From assembly GCA_016271365.2 (NCBI GenBank), contig CM057450.1:1804392967-1804456966 (forward strand): 64,000 nt of DNA, read 5' to 3'. Under the pieces are notes generated by a model. It was not told the origin of the DNA. It saw only the letters and a program-made list of their open reading frames with translations, and did not search any database. Origin of the DNA: Neoceratodus forsteri (lineage: Eukaryota > Chordata > Ceratodontiformes > Ceratodontidae). Every line of letters begins with the position of its first letter. Position 1 is the first letter of the stretch. Of this stretch, positions 1-11,149 are shown piece by piece. The position numbers and the translations under genes were made by a program.

Positions 1-60
1 TTAAGGTCAGCAGCATTACGAGCATGGGCCACTAGCACAAGGTCATCTGCATAAAGCGTG
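1..60 (-). pseudogene. LINE reverse transcriptase fragment
   Basis: Read on the minus strand, the first 60 bases translate as LYADDLVLVAHARNAADL. This contains the YADD catalytic motif of a non-LTR retrotransposon reverse transcriptase. The match stops near base 60, so this is either a truncated copy or the edge of a larger element lying left of the window. The clade cannot be named from so short a piece. Confidence 0.6.
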
Positions 61-1009
61 ACTTGTTATCCTACCATGACACACACCCTGGAGGGCATTA
101 TTGCTATTATACAATGGTGTGTTGTTATACAGAATTAAAAAAAATAATTTTAAAGATGTTTTATTTGGTGTGGAAAAATATTTTTAAGAGTAGATACAAA
201 AAAACACACTAATGCTAACAATCATCAAGAGGTTCACGGAGAGCTGAGACTAGACCTGTGATGAATCGGAAGTACTGGGACATCATGGGTCTAGCCCAAG
301 ACTGACCAATCAGAGGCCAGCATTCATTCTTGTCATTGCATAATCACATTTTCTTATGTAATCTATGTAAATAAGGGCTCATGCTGTGAGGATGCACATG
401 CTGGGATGTTTCCCATACCATCCATGTTTATAGGTATACTGAGGTGGCACGGCCATTTGCTGCACTTCCTTGAAACATGCTTTTGGCACTCCTCAAGGGT
501 GGGAGGGCTAGCTCAAGCAGACATTTCAAGAAGTTCAGGATCCACTATAAGGGCTGGACTTGGAAGGGTTATGTAAGCAGCAAAGGGGGGGTGAGAGACT
601 AGTGAGCTATCCACCTGGAGGTTCAGGTGGTGGCAAAATTAGATCAAGACTGATTTGAATTGAAGCTGAGGTGAGGTCCTGTCATCTTGAGAAGGAAGTT
701 AAGTTCCTTACATATTTTCAACTTTACAAGCAAGTCCTCACTCCCAAGGCAGAAGAACTAAGAACTGAATACAAACAGATCACGTCAGTTTTTCAACTCT
801 GGTCTCAGGAGGAGTTGGGCCGAGAGCAGGCTGCAGTAAAACTGGTGGGGTGGGGAAGTGCTCGGACTTGGCCTGGGCTGGTCCCTCCCAGGAGTTATTC
901 AGCTGTAGTCTTAAATGTTTTTTGGGCATTATTTGATGCTGGTTGATTTGTTTGCATTACGCAAGCCACCCGCCCTCTTCACTGTCGTGATACGTGAAAA
1001 TCAGGACTT
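61..1009. other. Intergenic, no gene recognised
   Basis: No coding region with recognisable motifs was found. The stretch contains a CCAAT-type site in gaccaatcagagg near 304 and A/T-rich DNA at 120-220. A short ORF at 671-946 shows no familiar motif and is probably chance. A solo LTR is possible because CCAAT-like and promoter-like AT-rich words are present, but no paired terminal repeats or target duplication were found. Confidence 0.35.
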
Positions 1010-1056
1010 TTTTGTTACTTTGCCCCCCCCTGTAAAAATAACAAACTACGCCCCTG
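1010..1056. repeat. Possible hAT-like transposon terminus
   Basis: The bases ending at 1056 read caaactacgcccctg, whose reverse complement starts CAGGGGCGTAG. Many vertebrate hAT-like non-autonomous elements begin in this way. No matching CAGGGGC end was found upstream in the window, so this is at best an orphan end. Confidence 0.25.
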
Positions 1057-1484
1057 ATGGTAGGGTAAAGGTATGATTCGGAACAAATAAGGAAGATGAT
1101 GGCTTTTTACATGTCAGTTAGGTTTAGTCCAGCTTATATCTAAAGCAAGATGGGATCTTAAATCAGGATGGTAAAAAAATAAACTATAATAAACCATTAC
1201 AAGTAATTAATTGTATTGGAGATATACATACATGTGTGTCTAATTTATGACATTACTGTAATGTTATAGTTATCTGTTGAATAGTTTCATGTTGAATGTA
1301 GTAGAGAGAATGTAGGGGTTCCCCTGCTCTCCTGATTTCATTGTGTGAATCCTTAGGGAGGTAGTGGAAGACTTGGACACACCGAAAATGCTTATCCTGA
1401 GCTTAGTTGTCTCTCTTATGTGTTACAGTGATGTATATGTGTGTAATCAGAAAAACTTTCAATAAATAGAAGTTTAAAAAAAAC
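1057..1484 (+). mobile_element. Possible L1-like 3' end fragment
   Basis: The stretch ends with an AATAAA signal at 1461-1466 followed within 10 bases by an A-rich tract (1475-1483). This is the usual layout of an L1 3' UTR and tail. No coding sequence is attached, so the identification rests only on the tail and could be another retroposed 3' end. Confidence 0.3.
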
Positions 1485-1499
1485 AACTTAAAATAGCTG

Positions 1500-1592
1500 C
1501 ATTCAAACCACCTAATCAGGAAAATTAGAACTCGGGCTCTTCAACCTTGTTTGAGCTCACAAGGCAGGGATAAGCACTATCCACGGCGCCCC
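1500..1592 (-). repeat. tRNA-derived SINE-like head
   Basis: The minus strand begins ggcgccgtggatagtgctta and continues through tgccttgtgagctcaa to a degenerate B-box-like gagttctaatt about 50 bases later. The spacing and wording resemble the tRNA-related head of vertebrate SINEs, with an A-box region, an anticodon-arm-like inverted pair and a T-arm. Downstream on the same strand the sequence runs into T-rich DNA with no LINE tail recognised. The boxes are imperfect, so transcription is unlikely. Confidence 0.4.
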
Positions 1593-1939
1593 GGTTACAA
1601 CAGCATCTTCTGTGTGCGAGGGCAGCACCTTTTCCATGTGAGACAAGGCTACCAAACTGATTTGTTTTATTCCAGTCTGAGCGCTCGCTTCCTCTCAGCG
1701 TTTTAGGCCTCTACCTAATAGCCTACCTGCTGCCACGTAACTGAAAACAATTACCGTATTCACAAAAAACATTTACGAAAGTGGTCCGGTGCTCGCCACT
1801 ATCGCCGCGTTTTATTGTGGTGCTGGTGCGCGAATTTATTTTTTAAAACCACGTTCAAATGTATGACAGGTGAATGGTTCATTCAGAGATTCGCTCTCGC
1901 TTGCGAAAACTTACTGACGGTCAGTGACAATGCATAAAT

Positions 1940-1963
1940 ACACACACACACACACATATATAT
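1940..1963. repeat. (AC)n(AT)n microsatellite
   Basis: An uninterrupted AC dinucleotide run passes directly into a short AT run. This is a simple-sequence repeat without coding potential. Confidence 0.9.
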
Positions 1964-2224
1964 CGAGCTGGTGACTCTTAAGCCCGTCCAGTCTGCTGCT
2001 TGTACTACCGTCCAGTGATAGTGCTCCCAGATTGATTTGACATGTTTCCTGTAACTCTAGGGCAATTTTTCTGTAGATTACATCATTTTCTATGGAAGCC
2101 GGATAGCTCATTTTTTCCGTATAACCAATGTAAATCTATGGGAACAATTTTTCTGTAAATTGATCAATTTCCCAGTAAAATACAACAACCCCTGTAGATG
2201 TAGGAGGCCTGCAGTGACTCTGTT

Positions 2225-2414
2225 CGGATCCGTTCTTGCTGCTTTCTTTCTACTTCCTGCTGACTAAAAAAAACAGCACAAACTTGTCAGGAGCGACGTC
2301 ATGCCATGCGGAAGTGTCGATGCGGTGATGACCCCGTTCATTCAGCTGCAGAGAGCACGAGAACGGACGTACCGCTACTAAGTAGGTGAAAGGGAATAAG
2401 CTAGTGTCCACATC
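2225..2414 (+). promoter_or_regulatory. Candidate CpG-rich promoter / 5' UTR
   Basis: This stretch is visibly richer in CpG than its neighbours (for example gcgacgtc, gtcgatgcggtg, gaacggacgtaccgct). It lies directly before the ATG at 2415 of a possible first exon. No TATA box was seen in the short upstream interval. If the exon is real, this would be its CpG-type promoter and 5' UTR. The call is an inference from composition and position. Confidence 0.35.
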
Positions 2415-2545
2415 ATGGAGAATCCGGAGGCCGAGCAGGAGCGCCAAAGCTATTCATCTCTCTCTGTTTATTTGGACGGAGAGTATTGGGGCTTGAAGAA
2501 TGACATCCGCAGTCAAATAGCTCAGTGTGAGGACTTCCAGCACAG
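2415..2545 (+). CDS. Candidate first coding exon of an unidentified host gene
   Basis: An ATG at 2415 opens 43 codons beginning MENPEAEQERQSYSSLSVYL and reaching ...AQCEDFQH before cacag|gtacaa, a good splice-donor match at 2545/2546. The exon would end in phase 2. The peptide is acidic, hydrophilic and free of transposon motifs. The surrounding 300 bases are CpG-enriched, unlike most of the window. Reading past the donor, the frame stops after 17 more codons, as expected for intron. I do not recognise the protein family. No second exon was found in the remaining 61 kb, so either the intron is very long and full of transposons or this is a chance ORF. Confidence 0.4.
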
Positions 2546-4164
2546 GTACAAGCCGTGTGTGCAACCAGTAGTGCAGTTCATTTATAGTAATAATGCATAA
2601 TAAATTATCTTGGTTTTTTTTTTTTTTTTTGCAAACACTGGCTTGTGGAAAAGGAAGAGTCTGAAGTTGTATTGGCTTCAGGACAGTTAGCATTGTGAAC
2701 TAACTTCAGAGTGATGGTGACAGCTTTTATGACCGCTCTTACTGTTCTGTTAGGGCTGACTAGACACCCGCCCTCCGAAGTTGTTGCAGAAAAATAAAAA
2801 TAATTAGAATTCGGTTTTGTTTTTCGGACTAATATGAAACGGTTGTTAATGGTGGCAGGCAGTTCTCTCCTTTTACAAAAATAAAGTTGCCACTTCGGAC
2901 CTCTTTGAAAAAATAAGCGAACAGTTTTTAAATGTAACTCCTTAATAGTGTTTTAATAAAAAATTTGTAAGGTGTTTGTTGGCTATTGTAATGCTTTCAC
3001 CGTTCGTATTTGGTGAATGGGATAGCAATTATTTGAGGTGTTTGGTCGAGTGACTGCCGAGAAGATAAAAATACAGGGGACAAGAGAAATCAGTATGGTG
3101 GATATCTGTTATAAGCAAAAAAAACTTTCAGTTCGGTTAGTGTATAATTTTTCTACTTGTATTCTGTATGGATCCCCCATCCTGCTCTTTTTCCAGTCTG
3201 CCTCACTGGTGTGCTACATCTAGTTGTACTACTAAATGCAGAAAAACCTTGTGTTTTAAATATTCATGTTGCTTGTGTGTAATGCCTCCTCCTTCTCTAT
3301 CTGGGTCTCTCGACTCCTGGACTGGATGGCAGGCAGTCCTGAGAGCCCCCTCAGCTTTTGCTGGTGATCACTGTGCTTTCAGCTGAAAGACACACTGGGG
3401 TGTTGGTTCTGCTGTGATAAACGCATGCCTAGGGGCATATTGAGGCACAGCTGTGGGAATGGGTGGAATCTGGACCACCAAACCCAGATGAGACCAAAAC
3501 AGTAAAAACCGGACAGGGCACAATTTGTGTGTTAGAACTGTTCCGCCAGACGAGTCGGGCTGCTTTTTACTGGTTTAGTCCATGGTCTGGTTTCCGTGTA
3601 GGGTGATGGGTATTGGTGAAAGATTGGTATGCATGAAATCTGGATCGCTGGATATGGATCAGACCAAAACAGTTAAAGGCCAAATCTGGGTTCAGCAGTC
3701 CAGATTTCAGCCATACATTCACTCTAGATGGAATCCAACCCAGACAGACCAAAATGGTAAACACCAGACTGACTTTCTGCCTGGAACAGTTGGACTGCAC
3801 AAGTTGCAGCTGGTCCAACTTTCAGAATAGTGCTTCTGCTGGTAGGCTGTCGGTAGATGGTGCTACTTGCCTAGTTATGCTTACTACTTTAGTCTGTACC
3901 TGCCTCAGTTTTTCTGTTGGTTTTATATCTGGTTTATGTTTTTCATTGTTTGTTGGGTTATTTTATAAAAATAAGAATACATTTTTTTTTTTGTATTGTT
4001 TGTTTTTGTTTCAGCTCGTGACTATCCTGTTGCAGTGTTATTAGTAGGGAGCAACAATGTCTCTCCCTCCTAATAACACTGCAACAGAAGGGAGCAACAT
4101 CATATGCTGAGTGAGTGCTGTTTTGGTTCGCAGCTGTGCAGCATTGAGCGAGAGACAGTTTTCA
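2546..4164. other. Non-coding stretch with degenerate internal repeats
   Basis: No gene recognised. Between 3480 and 3770 a motif resembling gaccaaaacagttaaa recurs at 3492, 3662 and 3748 in direct orientation, with an inverted relative at 3565-3580, so this part is built of degraded repeats. T-rich runs occur at 2614-2630 and 3979-4010. ORFs at 3567-4044 lie in these repeats and show no protein motif. Confidence 0.5.
4027..4087. repeat. 25-bp stem hairpin
   Basis: The arms at 4027-4051 and 4063-4087 are reverse complements over 25 bases with one mismatch, separated by 11 bases. The word gggagcaaca in the loop-side flank recurs at 4093. This may be a foldback insertion, a relic of a transposon end, or a transcribed small hairpin. 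The sequence shows the structure but not its function. Confidence 0.85.
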
Positions 4165-4344
4165 GTTCGTAGCTGCTGTATTTTGTTTTATTTATTTTAT
4201 TCTTTGGAAAAGACCTTTGAGCAAAATACCTTTTTTTCAAAGGTTCCACGTCAGCACAGGTACATTTACAATACAACATAACACAACATATATGACCTGT
4301 TAAGGTTAAACGTGGGCTGAAGGAACAATAAGGATGGTATAATA

Positions 4345-4535
4345 CAGGGTTTTATTTAACTTTAAAAATTGATTAGCGTTTTGCTCATAAAAGTTCTAAA
4401 ACATTATGAAACTGCATAGCACTTACCTCACTGTGTTTAACAAACATAACACTTCTAGAAAACCTATATAAATACTTTCTGTACAGTTAGTATTGTCCCA
4501 AGAAAAAAACTGCTAATCAATTATTTAAAATTCTG
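4345..4535. mobile_element. hAT-like MITE, copy 1
   Basis: This 191-bp element begins cagggttttatttaac and ends with aaaattctg, the complement of CAGAATTTT. A second copy of nearly the same length lies at 54428-54619 in the opposite orientation. The flanks gtataata (4337-4344) and taataata (4536-4543) match at 6 of 8 positions, as expected for an aged 8-bp target duplication. It lies in the 3' UTR of the surrounding LINE, so it inserted after that LINE. It has no coding capacity. Confidence 0.75.
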
Positions 4536-4865
4536 TAATAATACTATACATGTGATTATAAAGTACAAAGCAGGAAGAAAAAGCTCTTATGAGATTGGAC
4601 AATTGGCAGGAGGGAGAGATTGGAGAAGTGGTAGAAGGGAAAGATATAGTTGAGAGACTTGGTAGTCAGGTAATTCCTCGGGGCCCAGGAGGCATTTAAT
4701 CATGTTAATAATCCATGGGGTAGGGCTGCCGAAGTCGGGCATTGTCACGGAAAACAAAGGGAGAGAGGGCATGGAGTGGAAGGTGTAGGAGTTGAATGTC
4801 ATTTAGGGGAGTGGTAAGAGTGGCCAGGAGGTACCCCTTAGGGGATTAGGCATCGTCTACCAGGA

Positions 4866-5834
4866 TTACCTGCAAGTGCAGGTGGAGGCATCAGAGAGGT
4901 GCTGCCTCAGCAATAGTTTAAATGCTGAGATGCAGGTGTTGCTAGTGATGTGGGTGGGGATCTCATTTCGCCATAGGGGTGCTCTATAGGCAAAGGACCT
5001 TTGTCCCAGAGAGGTTCTCCCGAAAGGGATGGCTAGAGAGTTTCTGGTCACACCTCTGGTGTGGTAAGAGGTGCGGGTAGTCTGCAACATGGGGCTGAGA
5101 AAGGAGGGAGTGTTCTGTAGCAGGATTTTCTTGCCCAGAAGGCACGTCTGGTACTTTATCCTGCTATTGAGGTTCAGCCCGTTGGTTTGTTCATAGAGTG
5201 AACGTGTGTGAAATCTGTTGTTGACTCCCAAGGCTAGTCTGCATGCCTTATTGAGGGCTATCATGATACACTTAAGTGTTGTATCCGATGCAGCCCCATA
5301 GACTACCAGGCCGTAGTCAGTTATTGACAGGATTGAGCTGGAGACTGACAGGCGGAGGACAGCGGGTGTAAGGTATTGTTTGTGCCTGTGTAAGACACGC
5401 AGCTTGACACTGACTGCTTTAATGACATTATCAATATGTTGAGAATAGGAAAGGGTATAGTCGCTGAAAACCCCCAGGTACTTAAAAGCACATACCTGTT
5501 CAAGGGGAGTAGCCTTATTATTGACTAATGTCAGGTATGGGTAGGATTTCTTGTGCTGAGAACTGGAGAACAGCATCATTTTGGTTTTCTTGTAATTCAG
5601 GAGCAGTTTCTGTACACTGAACCAGTCTTCCAGGGAGTGGAAGGTGGACTGCAGTTCATACTGTAGCTGATCAAACTGGGTACTGCTAGCCATAATGACT
5701 GCTTCATCGGTATAAAGGATAATCTTGCTATTATATGCATTTGGTAATCTATTCAAGAACAGACTGAAGAGGAGGGAACCCAGGATGGATCCCTGGGGGA
5801 CTCCGAGATTGATTTCCCTGGCTGAGGAGATCAC
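4866..5834 (-). pseudogene. LINE RT palm/thumb and C-terminal domain
   Basis: This 322-codon open stretch starts just before GVPQGSILGSLLF (RT motif B/4). It continues through the catalytic box, which here reads ILYTDEAVIM instead of a canonical YADD, then FKYLGV, and ends in the conserved C-terminal region with APLWRNEIPTHI. The second catalytic aspartate is replaced by glutamate and the first box alanine by threonine, so activity is unlikely. It is separated from the upstream RT part (6131-5853) by an in-frame break. Confidence 0.85.
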
Positions 5835-5852
5835 TGACCCGATCCTGACACT

Positions 5853-6415
5853 TTAGGACCGGTTAGAGAGGTAATCTTTTACCCAGTGGGCACCTTCAGA
5901 GGAGAAATCTAAGTGGTGTAATTGTTGCAGGAGTATGGTATGATTAACAGTGTCAAAGGCCTTGGTGAGATCTATAGATATGGATCCCACTAGTTTGCTG
6001 CTGTCCAAGGCCTTATGGACATAGTCTGTGAATTCAACAAGAGCCGTTGTTGTACTGTGACCCCTGCGAATGCCGTATTGCTGCTGACACTGTAGATCAT
6101 ATTTCTGGAGGTGTTCAATGATCTGATCCACTACAGTTATTTCCAGGACTTTCGAGGGGGGGGGGGATGGAGATAGGCTGATTAATTGGCCGTACTAGGT
6201 CGATCCCCACTTTTAAACACGGGGGTCACCAGTGCTAGCTTCCATGCTGTCGGAAATGTAGCCAAGGTGAGAGACTTGTTGAATATTTTGGTGTTAGGAA
6301 CAAGCAGCTCTTCAAGTGCAACTGACACAAGCTTCATGTCGTCACTTATTACTCCCCAACCTGGATTTGCCAAGTACCTTCTTGATACAGGTTCTGACCT
6401 CGCTGATTGAGACAC
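5853..6415 (-). pseudogene. LINE RT N-terminal part
   Basis: Two open pieces (6415-6182 and 6131-5853) in different frames together cover the start of the RT domain. Visible motifs are KLALVTPVFKSGD, then YGIRRGHSTTTALVEFTDYV and IDLTKAFDTVNHTILL, which carries the first catalytic Asp. A poly-G run at about 6155-6166 lies exactly at the frame break and probably caused it by slippage. Confidence 0.8.
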
Positions 6416-6600
6416 CTCTAAAGTAGAAGTATCCTGATTAGGGGTTGACAGTGTTGGTCCGCAGAGGGGGCAGTGTCATAACAGGCTGGCGAGTGTTTGT
6501 GGTGAGCGAATGTGTACAAGCAGCTAGGAAACTGAAATGCTGATGAGGAAGAATATTGTGAATAACTGGTGTCAGCTCTGTGACTCAGCAGCTAGTTCGG

Positions 6601-8214
6601 CAGTACAGAATGAGAAAAAAATGACTGGCAAGTCAAGTCTGTAACTTTAGAAAAGTTGCAGAGGGATATAAAGGGCAAATAAATTCGTGAGCACTGGTCC
6701 TTTTATGGTGGGGTTGAATATCTAAAGAGAAATATATATGCCTGGAAAGTAGCATCATCCAATCAGATTGCAGAATTTTTCTTACCCATATTATAACCTG
6801 TGGCAACACTCTCTTGGTGCCAGGTGGAAACCCAAAGTGGCCAGACATGGCCCTAGGTGTACCCTCCTTGTCTAGGAGTATGGTGGCAACTGCTCGCTGG
6901 AAACCTCCCCTGTACAGAGAACTACATCCAGTTTTTACTGTATACAATATCCTTACTTGTTTCTGACATTCACTTATGAATAAGCTGTACTTGGTACCAG
7001 TCCAGTGGGCACAGGATTAAATCACTCTGATACGTGTTGTGTTGTCATATTTACTAACATATTAACGGTTACCCACACAGGAATATGGTTCTCCGAAATG
7101 CTTTCCTTGTCAGTACTGCTAAGCAACCTCTTAACTGTCCCTGGTTACGAGGGCCGACCCTTATTTTACCCTTCAAAACTGCATTGTCCGAAGGGGAAGA
7201 GGAAAATGAAGTTAGGGAGTAACAGACATCTGAAAGGGCTATCTGTATACATTTGGCCTCAGGTCAGAGCTAAACTAGGTTGCAGAACAAACAAAATGAA
7301 CTAATTTGTTAGTTGTAAAATGATAAGGTTGGTTATTAACAAATTAAGAGCCTCAGTAACAAAATACAGCTGGAAAAAAATATAAGACAGTTCACTGGTA
7401 CCCAGTGTTTCATGTTTATTGTTATGTTTATTAGGTGCTGTAGTTTCACCATGGTACAGGTGGACTATGAACTGGTTGTTAATTTATAGAACAGTCAGTA
7501 TAGCCATCGACAGTATCGTAGCCTTATGGAACAGCATGTAAGAGGAATTGTCATAGTACATTAAGGATTAAACTATTTTAAAATAAGGGTCACACATGGT
7601 GATATAGAAGGGCGAAGCAGGTTTAAGTTTATGCTGGACTTAATTTATGCTGAAAAGATATACTGGAGAGTGGGGAATGTATTGTGACCTGTCAATGTAA
7701 GACTATATTTGATGATCAGATAAACATGTGATGTATGTTTATTGTATTCTAAATAAAGCTGAGTCAAAAAAACCAAAAAAAACTTTTGTCCTTTGCCTGT
7801 TCTTCATGGAAAAAGTATTGCCCACACAGAGAATGTTCTGTAAATTCAGGCTTTAAGGCAGAATGCCATAGCATTCAAAGATGCTAAATAAGCACTCTTC
7901 AAGTAGAGGAAATGGTTTCCACAGTGCTCTGAGCTTTTATCTCCGTGTTTGAGGATATGTCCATCATTATGAGGGTCAGTGTCCCTATTTTGAGCGCCCG
8001 TGTCCCTCATTTCAGTGAGAAAAGGTTGAGAGGTATGCTGGTAAGACCTGCTAGATCTGACTCTAGATGCAAGTCAGAACTTCAGGGACACCTTTGCAGA
8101 TGTTGGACCCTTTTACACACACACACACACATGGAGCCCATGATTCCTGTTGTTTGAATCTGAAGTTTTGAACCTCATTAACAGGTAAAAACCTTTAGGC
8201 ACAAGTGCCTATTT
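6601..8214. other. Intergenic, one retroposed-looking 3' end
   Basis: No protein motif was found. Near 7751 an AATAAA-like signal is followed by A-rich DNA to about 7784, which suggests the tail of an unidentified plus-strand retroposon. A (CA)n run lies at 8115-8130. ORFs at 6633-6947 and 7005-7304 show no recognisable domain. Confidence 0.4.
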
Positions 8215-8274
8215 TCAAATGTGTCCCAGTCAAATTACAATACAACACATTGCATATGATAGAATAACAATTAT

Positions 8275-8880
8275 TTGGTATATAAATACCATTTTACAAT
8301 ATATAGCAACAAGATGGAAGATCTGGAGGCTGTCATGGTACAGTCAGACCTGGACATTGTGGCCATCACTGAAACCTGGTGTAATGATAACCACGACTGG
8401 GAGATGGCCATACCTGGCTACAACATATTCAGAAGAGACAGAGCAGGCAGGAAGGGAGGAGGAGTGGCACTGTATGTGAAAAATGACATAAGGGCCACAG
8501 AGATCCAGGAGGAACAAAATGGGGGAGAGATACTGTGGGTTAAGCTGGAAAGGAAAATGGGACAGCCATCCGCACAGGTGTGGTCTATAGACCACCAGCC
8601 CAGGAGGAAGAAACAGATAGGGAGCTGATGCTAGCCATCCAAAGGATGGCAGACAAGGGTGAGGTAGTACTGGTTGGAGACTTCAATATTCCAGACGTGG
8701 ACTGGAGCATCCCAGCAGCAGCAGCAGCATCAACTAGGAGCAGATTTATCCTGGACTCCCTTCAGGGTGCCTTCCTCAAGCAACTGGTCATGGAACCAAC
8801 TCGGCAGAAGGCAATACTGGACCTTGTGCTCACAAACAGGGGCAGTGTGATGGGGTAACAGTGGGGGAGCACCTGGGAAA
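8275..8880 (+). pseudogene. CR1 APE-type endonuclease, partial
   Basis: The apurinic-endonuclease-like domain of ORF2 is readable across two frames. Motifs are LDIVAITETWCND (the catalytic TETW box), GGGVALYVKNDIRATEI, then VYRPPAQEEETD and VLVGDFNIPDVDW (GDFN motif), and ILDLVLTNR. The final SDH box reads LGNSDHQSLW in a third frame at about 8875-8905. This enzyme nicks target DNA to prime reverse transcription. Frameshifts at about 8575 and 8850 inactivate it. Confidence 0.9.
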
Positions 8881-9539
8881 CAGTGACCACCAGTCATTGT
8901 GGTTTGAAATCACAGAAAGAGCAGAACCAAACCACACAAAAACACATATCCTGGATTTTAGGGGGGCAGACTTTGGGGAAAATGGGGAGATACTTGAAAG
9001 AGGCATTAAGAGGAATGGGGCAGGAATCAGGGGTTGAGGAACAGTGGGCAGTATTTAAAATGGGGATTACAAGAACAACATAATTATGCATTAAGCAGGT
9101 TAGCAAGAGGAAAAGGAAGAGGAGACCATTATGGTTTTCCAAAGAGGTAGCAAAGAAAGTGAAAGCCAGAAAGATTGCATTCAGGCAATACAAAAAGACA
9201 CAGGCAGAAGGGGATAGGGAGAAGTACCAGGAGAAGCAAAGGGAGGCAGGGAGGTCAGTAAGGGAAGCCAAAGCTCAGACAGAAGAACACATTGCAAAAT
9301 CAGTGGGTAGAGGGGACAAAACCTTTTACAGGTACATAAGTGAAAAAAGAAAGACAAAGGGAGGGATAGTGAGACTGAAGGGGGAGGATGGGGGCTGTGG
9401 AGGATGACAGCAGTAAAGCTGACATACTGAACAGGTATTTCTGCTCAGTCTTTACTGAGGAAGAGGAGGGTAATGGGTCTGAAGGGAGTACAAGGGGTGA
9501 GAATGGTGCAGAAATGGACACAAGTCCCTTTACACGAGA

Positions 9540-10340
9540 AAGGGTCCTGAAGGAACTGGAAGTAATAAGAGTTGATAAAGCAATGGGGCCAGATGGGTGC
9601 ACCCCAGGGTCCTTAAAGAACTAAGAGAGGTGGTGGCTGAACCTCTGGCTATCCTGTTTAGCCAATCACTGGAAACAGGGGAGGTACCCAAAGACTGGAG
9701 GACAGCAGATGTAGTCCCCTTATACAAAAGTGGGAACAAAGAGGAAGCAGGGAACTACAGACCAGTCAGCCTCACCTCGGTAGTGGGAAGATCATGGAAG
9801 CACTACTGAAGGAGAGATTGGTGGAACATGTAGTTGTCAATGGACTACAGGACCCAAGGCAGCATGGTTTCACCAGGGGGAGGTCATGTCAGACCAACCT
9901 CGTTGAATTTTTTGACTGGGTGACTAGGGAGGTGGATCAGGGAAGGGCAGTGAACATGGCCTATCTGGACTTCAGCAAGGCCTTTGACACTGTGCCACAT
10001 AGAAGACTATTACACAAACTGGGGAATATGGGTGTGGGCAGGACAGTAGTGTGGTGGATAGGTAACTGGCTGGGTGGCAGGACACAGAGGGTGGTGGTAA
10101 ATGGCTGTCACTCCACAGAGGGAAGAGTGACCAGTGGGGTACCACAGGGATCAGTGCTGGGACCGGTCCTATTCAGCATCTTCATCAGTGACATTGCGCA
10201 GGACCTAGAAGGCAGAATTTCACTGTTCGCTGATGACACAAAGCTCTGTAACAGAGTAGACACACCAGAGGGTGTAGACAGAATGAGAAGCGACCTGCAG
10301 AAACTTGAAGAATGGTCAGGGTTTGGCAGTTGAAATTCAA
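9540..10340 (+). pseudogene. CR1 reverse transcriptase
   Basis: RT motifs run in order: VDKAMGPDG, DWRTADVVPLYKSGN, NYRPVSLTSV, QHGFTRGRSCQTNL, AYLDFSKAFDTVPH, SGVPQGSVLGPVLF and an intact SLFADDTKLCN box at about 10222-10250. The catalytic aspartates are present, but the frame is broken near 9600, 9790 and 10330. The region after 10340 carries the C-terminal DLGVVISDDLKVG and RGERGI sections in other frames. Confidence 0.9.
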
Positions 10341-11149
10341 TGCAAAGAAGTGCAAGATAATGCATATGGGGCACAAAAACCCTGGCACAATATATCAGTT
10401 GGGGGTGAGGATATAGCATGGACCAAGCAGGAAAGGGATCTTGGGGTTGTCATCTCTGATGACCTCAAGGTGGGAAACAGTGTGACAAGACAGCAGGTAA
10501 AGCAAATAGGATGCTGGGATGTATAGGCAGGGCATCACCAGCAGGAAAAGGAGGTCATAATTCCGGCTGTACAAGACACTAGTGAGGCCCCACCTAGAGT
10601 ACAGTGTACAGTTCTGGAGACCATACCTACGTAAGGACATAGACAGGGTAGAGAAGGTTCAGAGGAGGGCAACAAAGATGGTGCATGGATTGCATCACAA
10701 GTCCTATGAAGACAGGTTGAAGGAACTGAACATGTACTCCTGGAGGAGAGGAGAGAGAGGGATATGATAGAGACATACAAGTATCTTACAGGAGGAACAG
10801 GGTGCAGGAAAACACTATTTTTAAGTGAAAAAGATGTTCCAGGACTAGAGGGCATGGGATGAAGTTGAGGGAGGACGATTCAGAGGAAACATGAGAGAAT
10901 TTCTTCACAGAACGGGTGGTAGACAAGTGGAACACCCTGCCAGAAGAAGTGGTGAGGCTGAAACAATCACGGGATTTAAGAATGCGTGGGATAGACATAA
11001 AGGAATTCTGGAGGTCAGGGGTAAGGGGCAACAGACTTCTAGGAAAACAAACTGAACTTACAAGCTCAAATGGGCAGACTGGGTGGGCCATAGGCCCTTA
11101 TCTGCCGACACTGTCTATGTATCTATGTATCTATGTCACTATACAATGG

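Larger units (their letters stand above)
4165..6600 (-). mobile_element. CR1-group LINE (Rex1/L2/Crack-like), 5'-truncated
   Basis: This is a minus-strand non-LTR element. In its own orientation it carries the endonuclease-RT linker (about 6600-6200), the RT fingers/palm (6131-5853), the RT thumb and C-terminal domain (5834-4866) and a 3' UTR. The 3' end has an accttTGAGCaaa...caaaggttccacgtc sequence that recurs at 16725-16915. Motifs include SISIDLTKAFDTVNH, GVPQGSILG and FKYLGV. A DNA-transposon MITE interrupts the 3' UTR at 4345-4535. The same family occurs at 14345-16264 (minus) and 20260-21374 (plus). The exact clade within the CR1 group needs a phylogeny. Confidence 0.85.
8215..11142 (+). 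mobile_element. CR1 LINE, element A
   Basis: This is a plus-strand CR1 with endonuclease, linker, RT and C-terminal region in normal order. It ends in the 8-bp simple repeat atgtatct at 11117-11137; short 3'-terminal microsatellites are a CR1 hallmark. The 3' UTR includes the subfamily word gggcagactgggtgggccat. ORF1 is absent, so the copy is 5'-truncated. Several frameshifts split ORF2. It belongs to the same subfamily as elements B, C, D and G. Confidence 0.92.

Noticed and set aside
2250..2447. Minus-strand ORF over the candidate promoter
   Set aside because: It is antisense to the better supported exon with no motif, and is the expected by-product of CpG-rich DNA.
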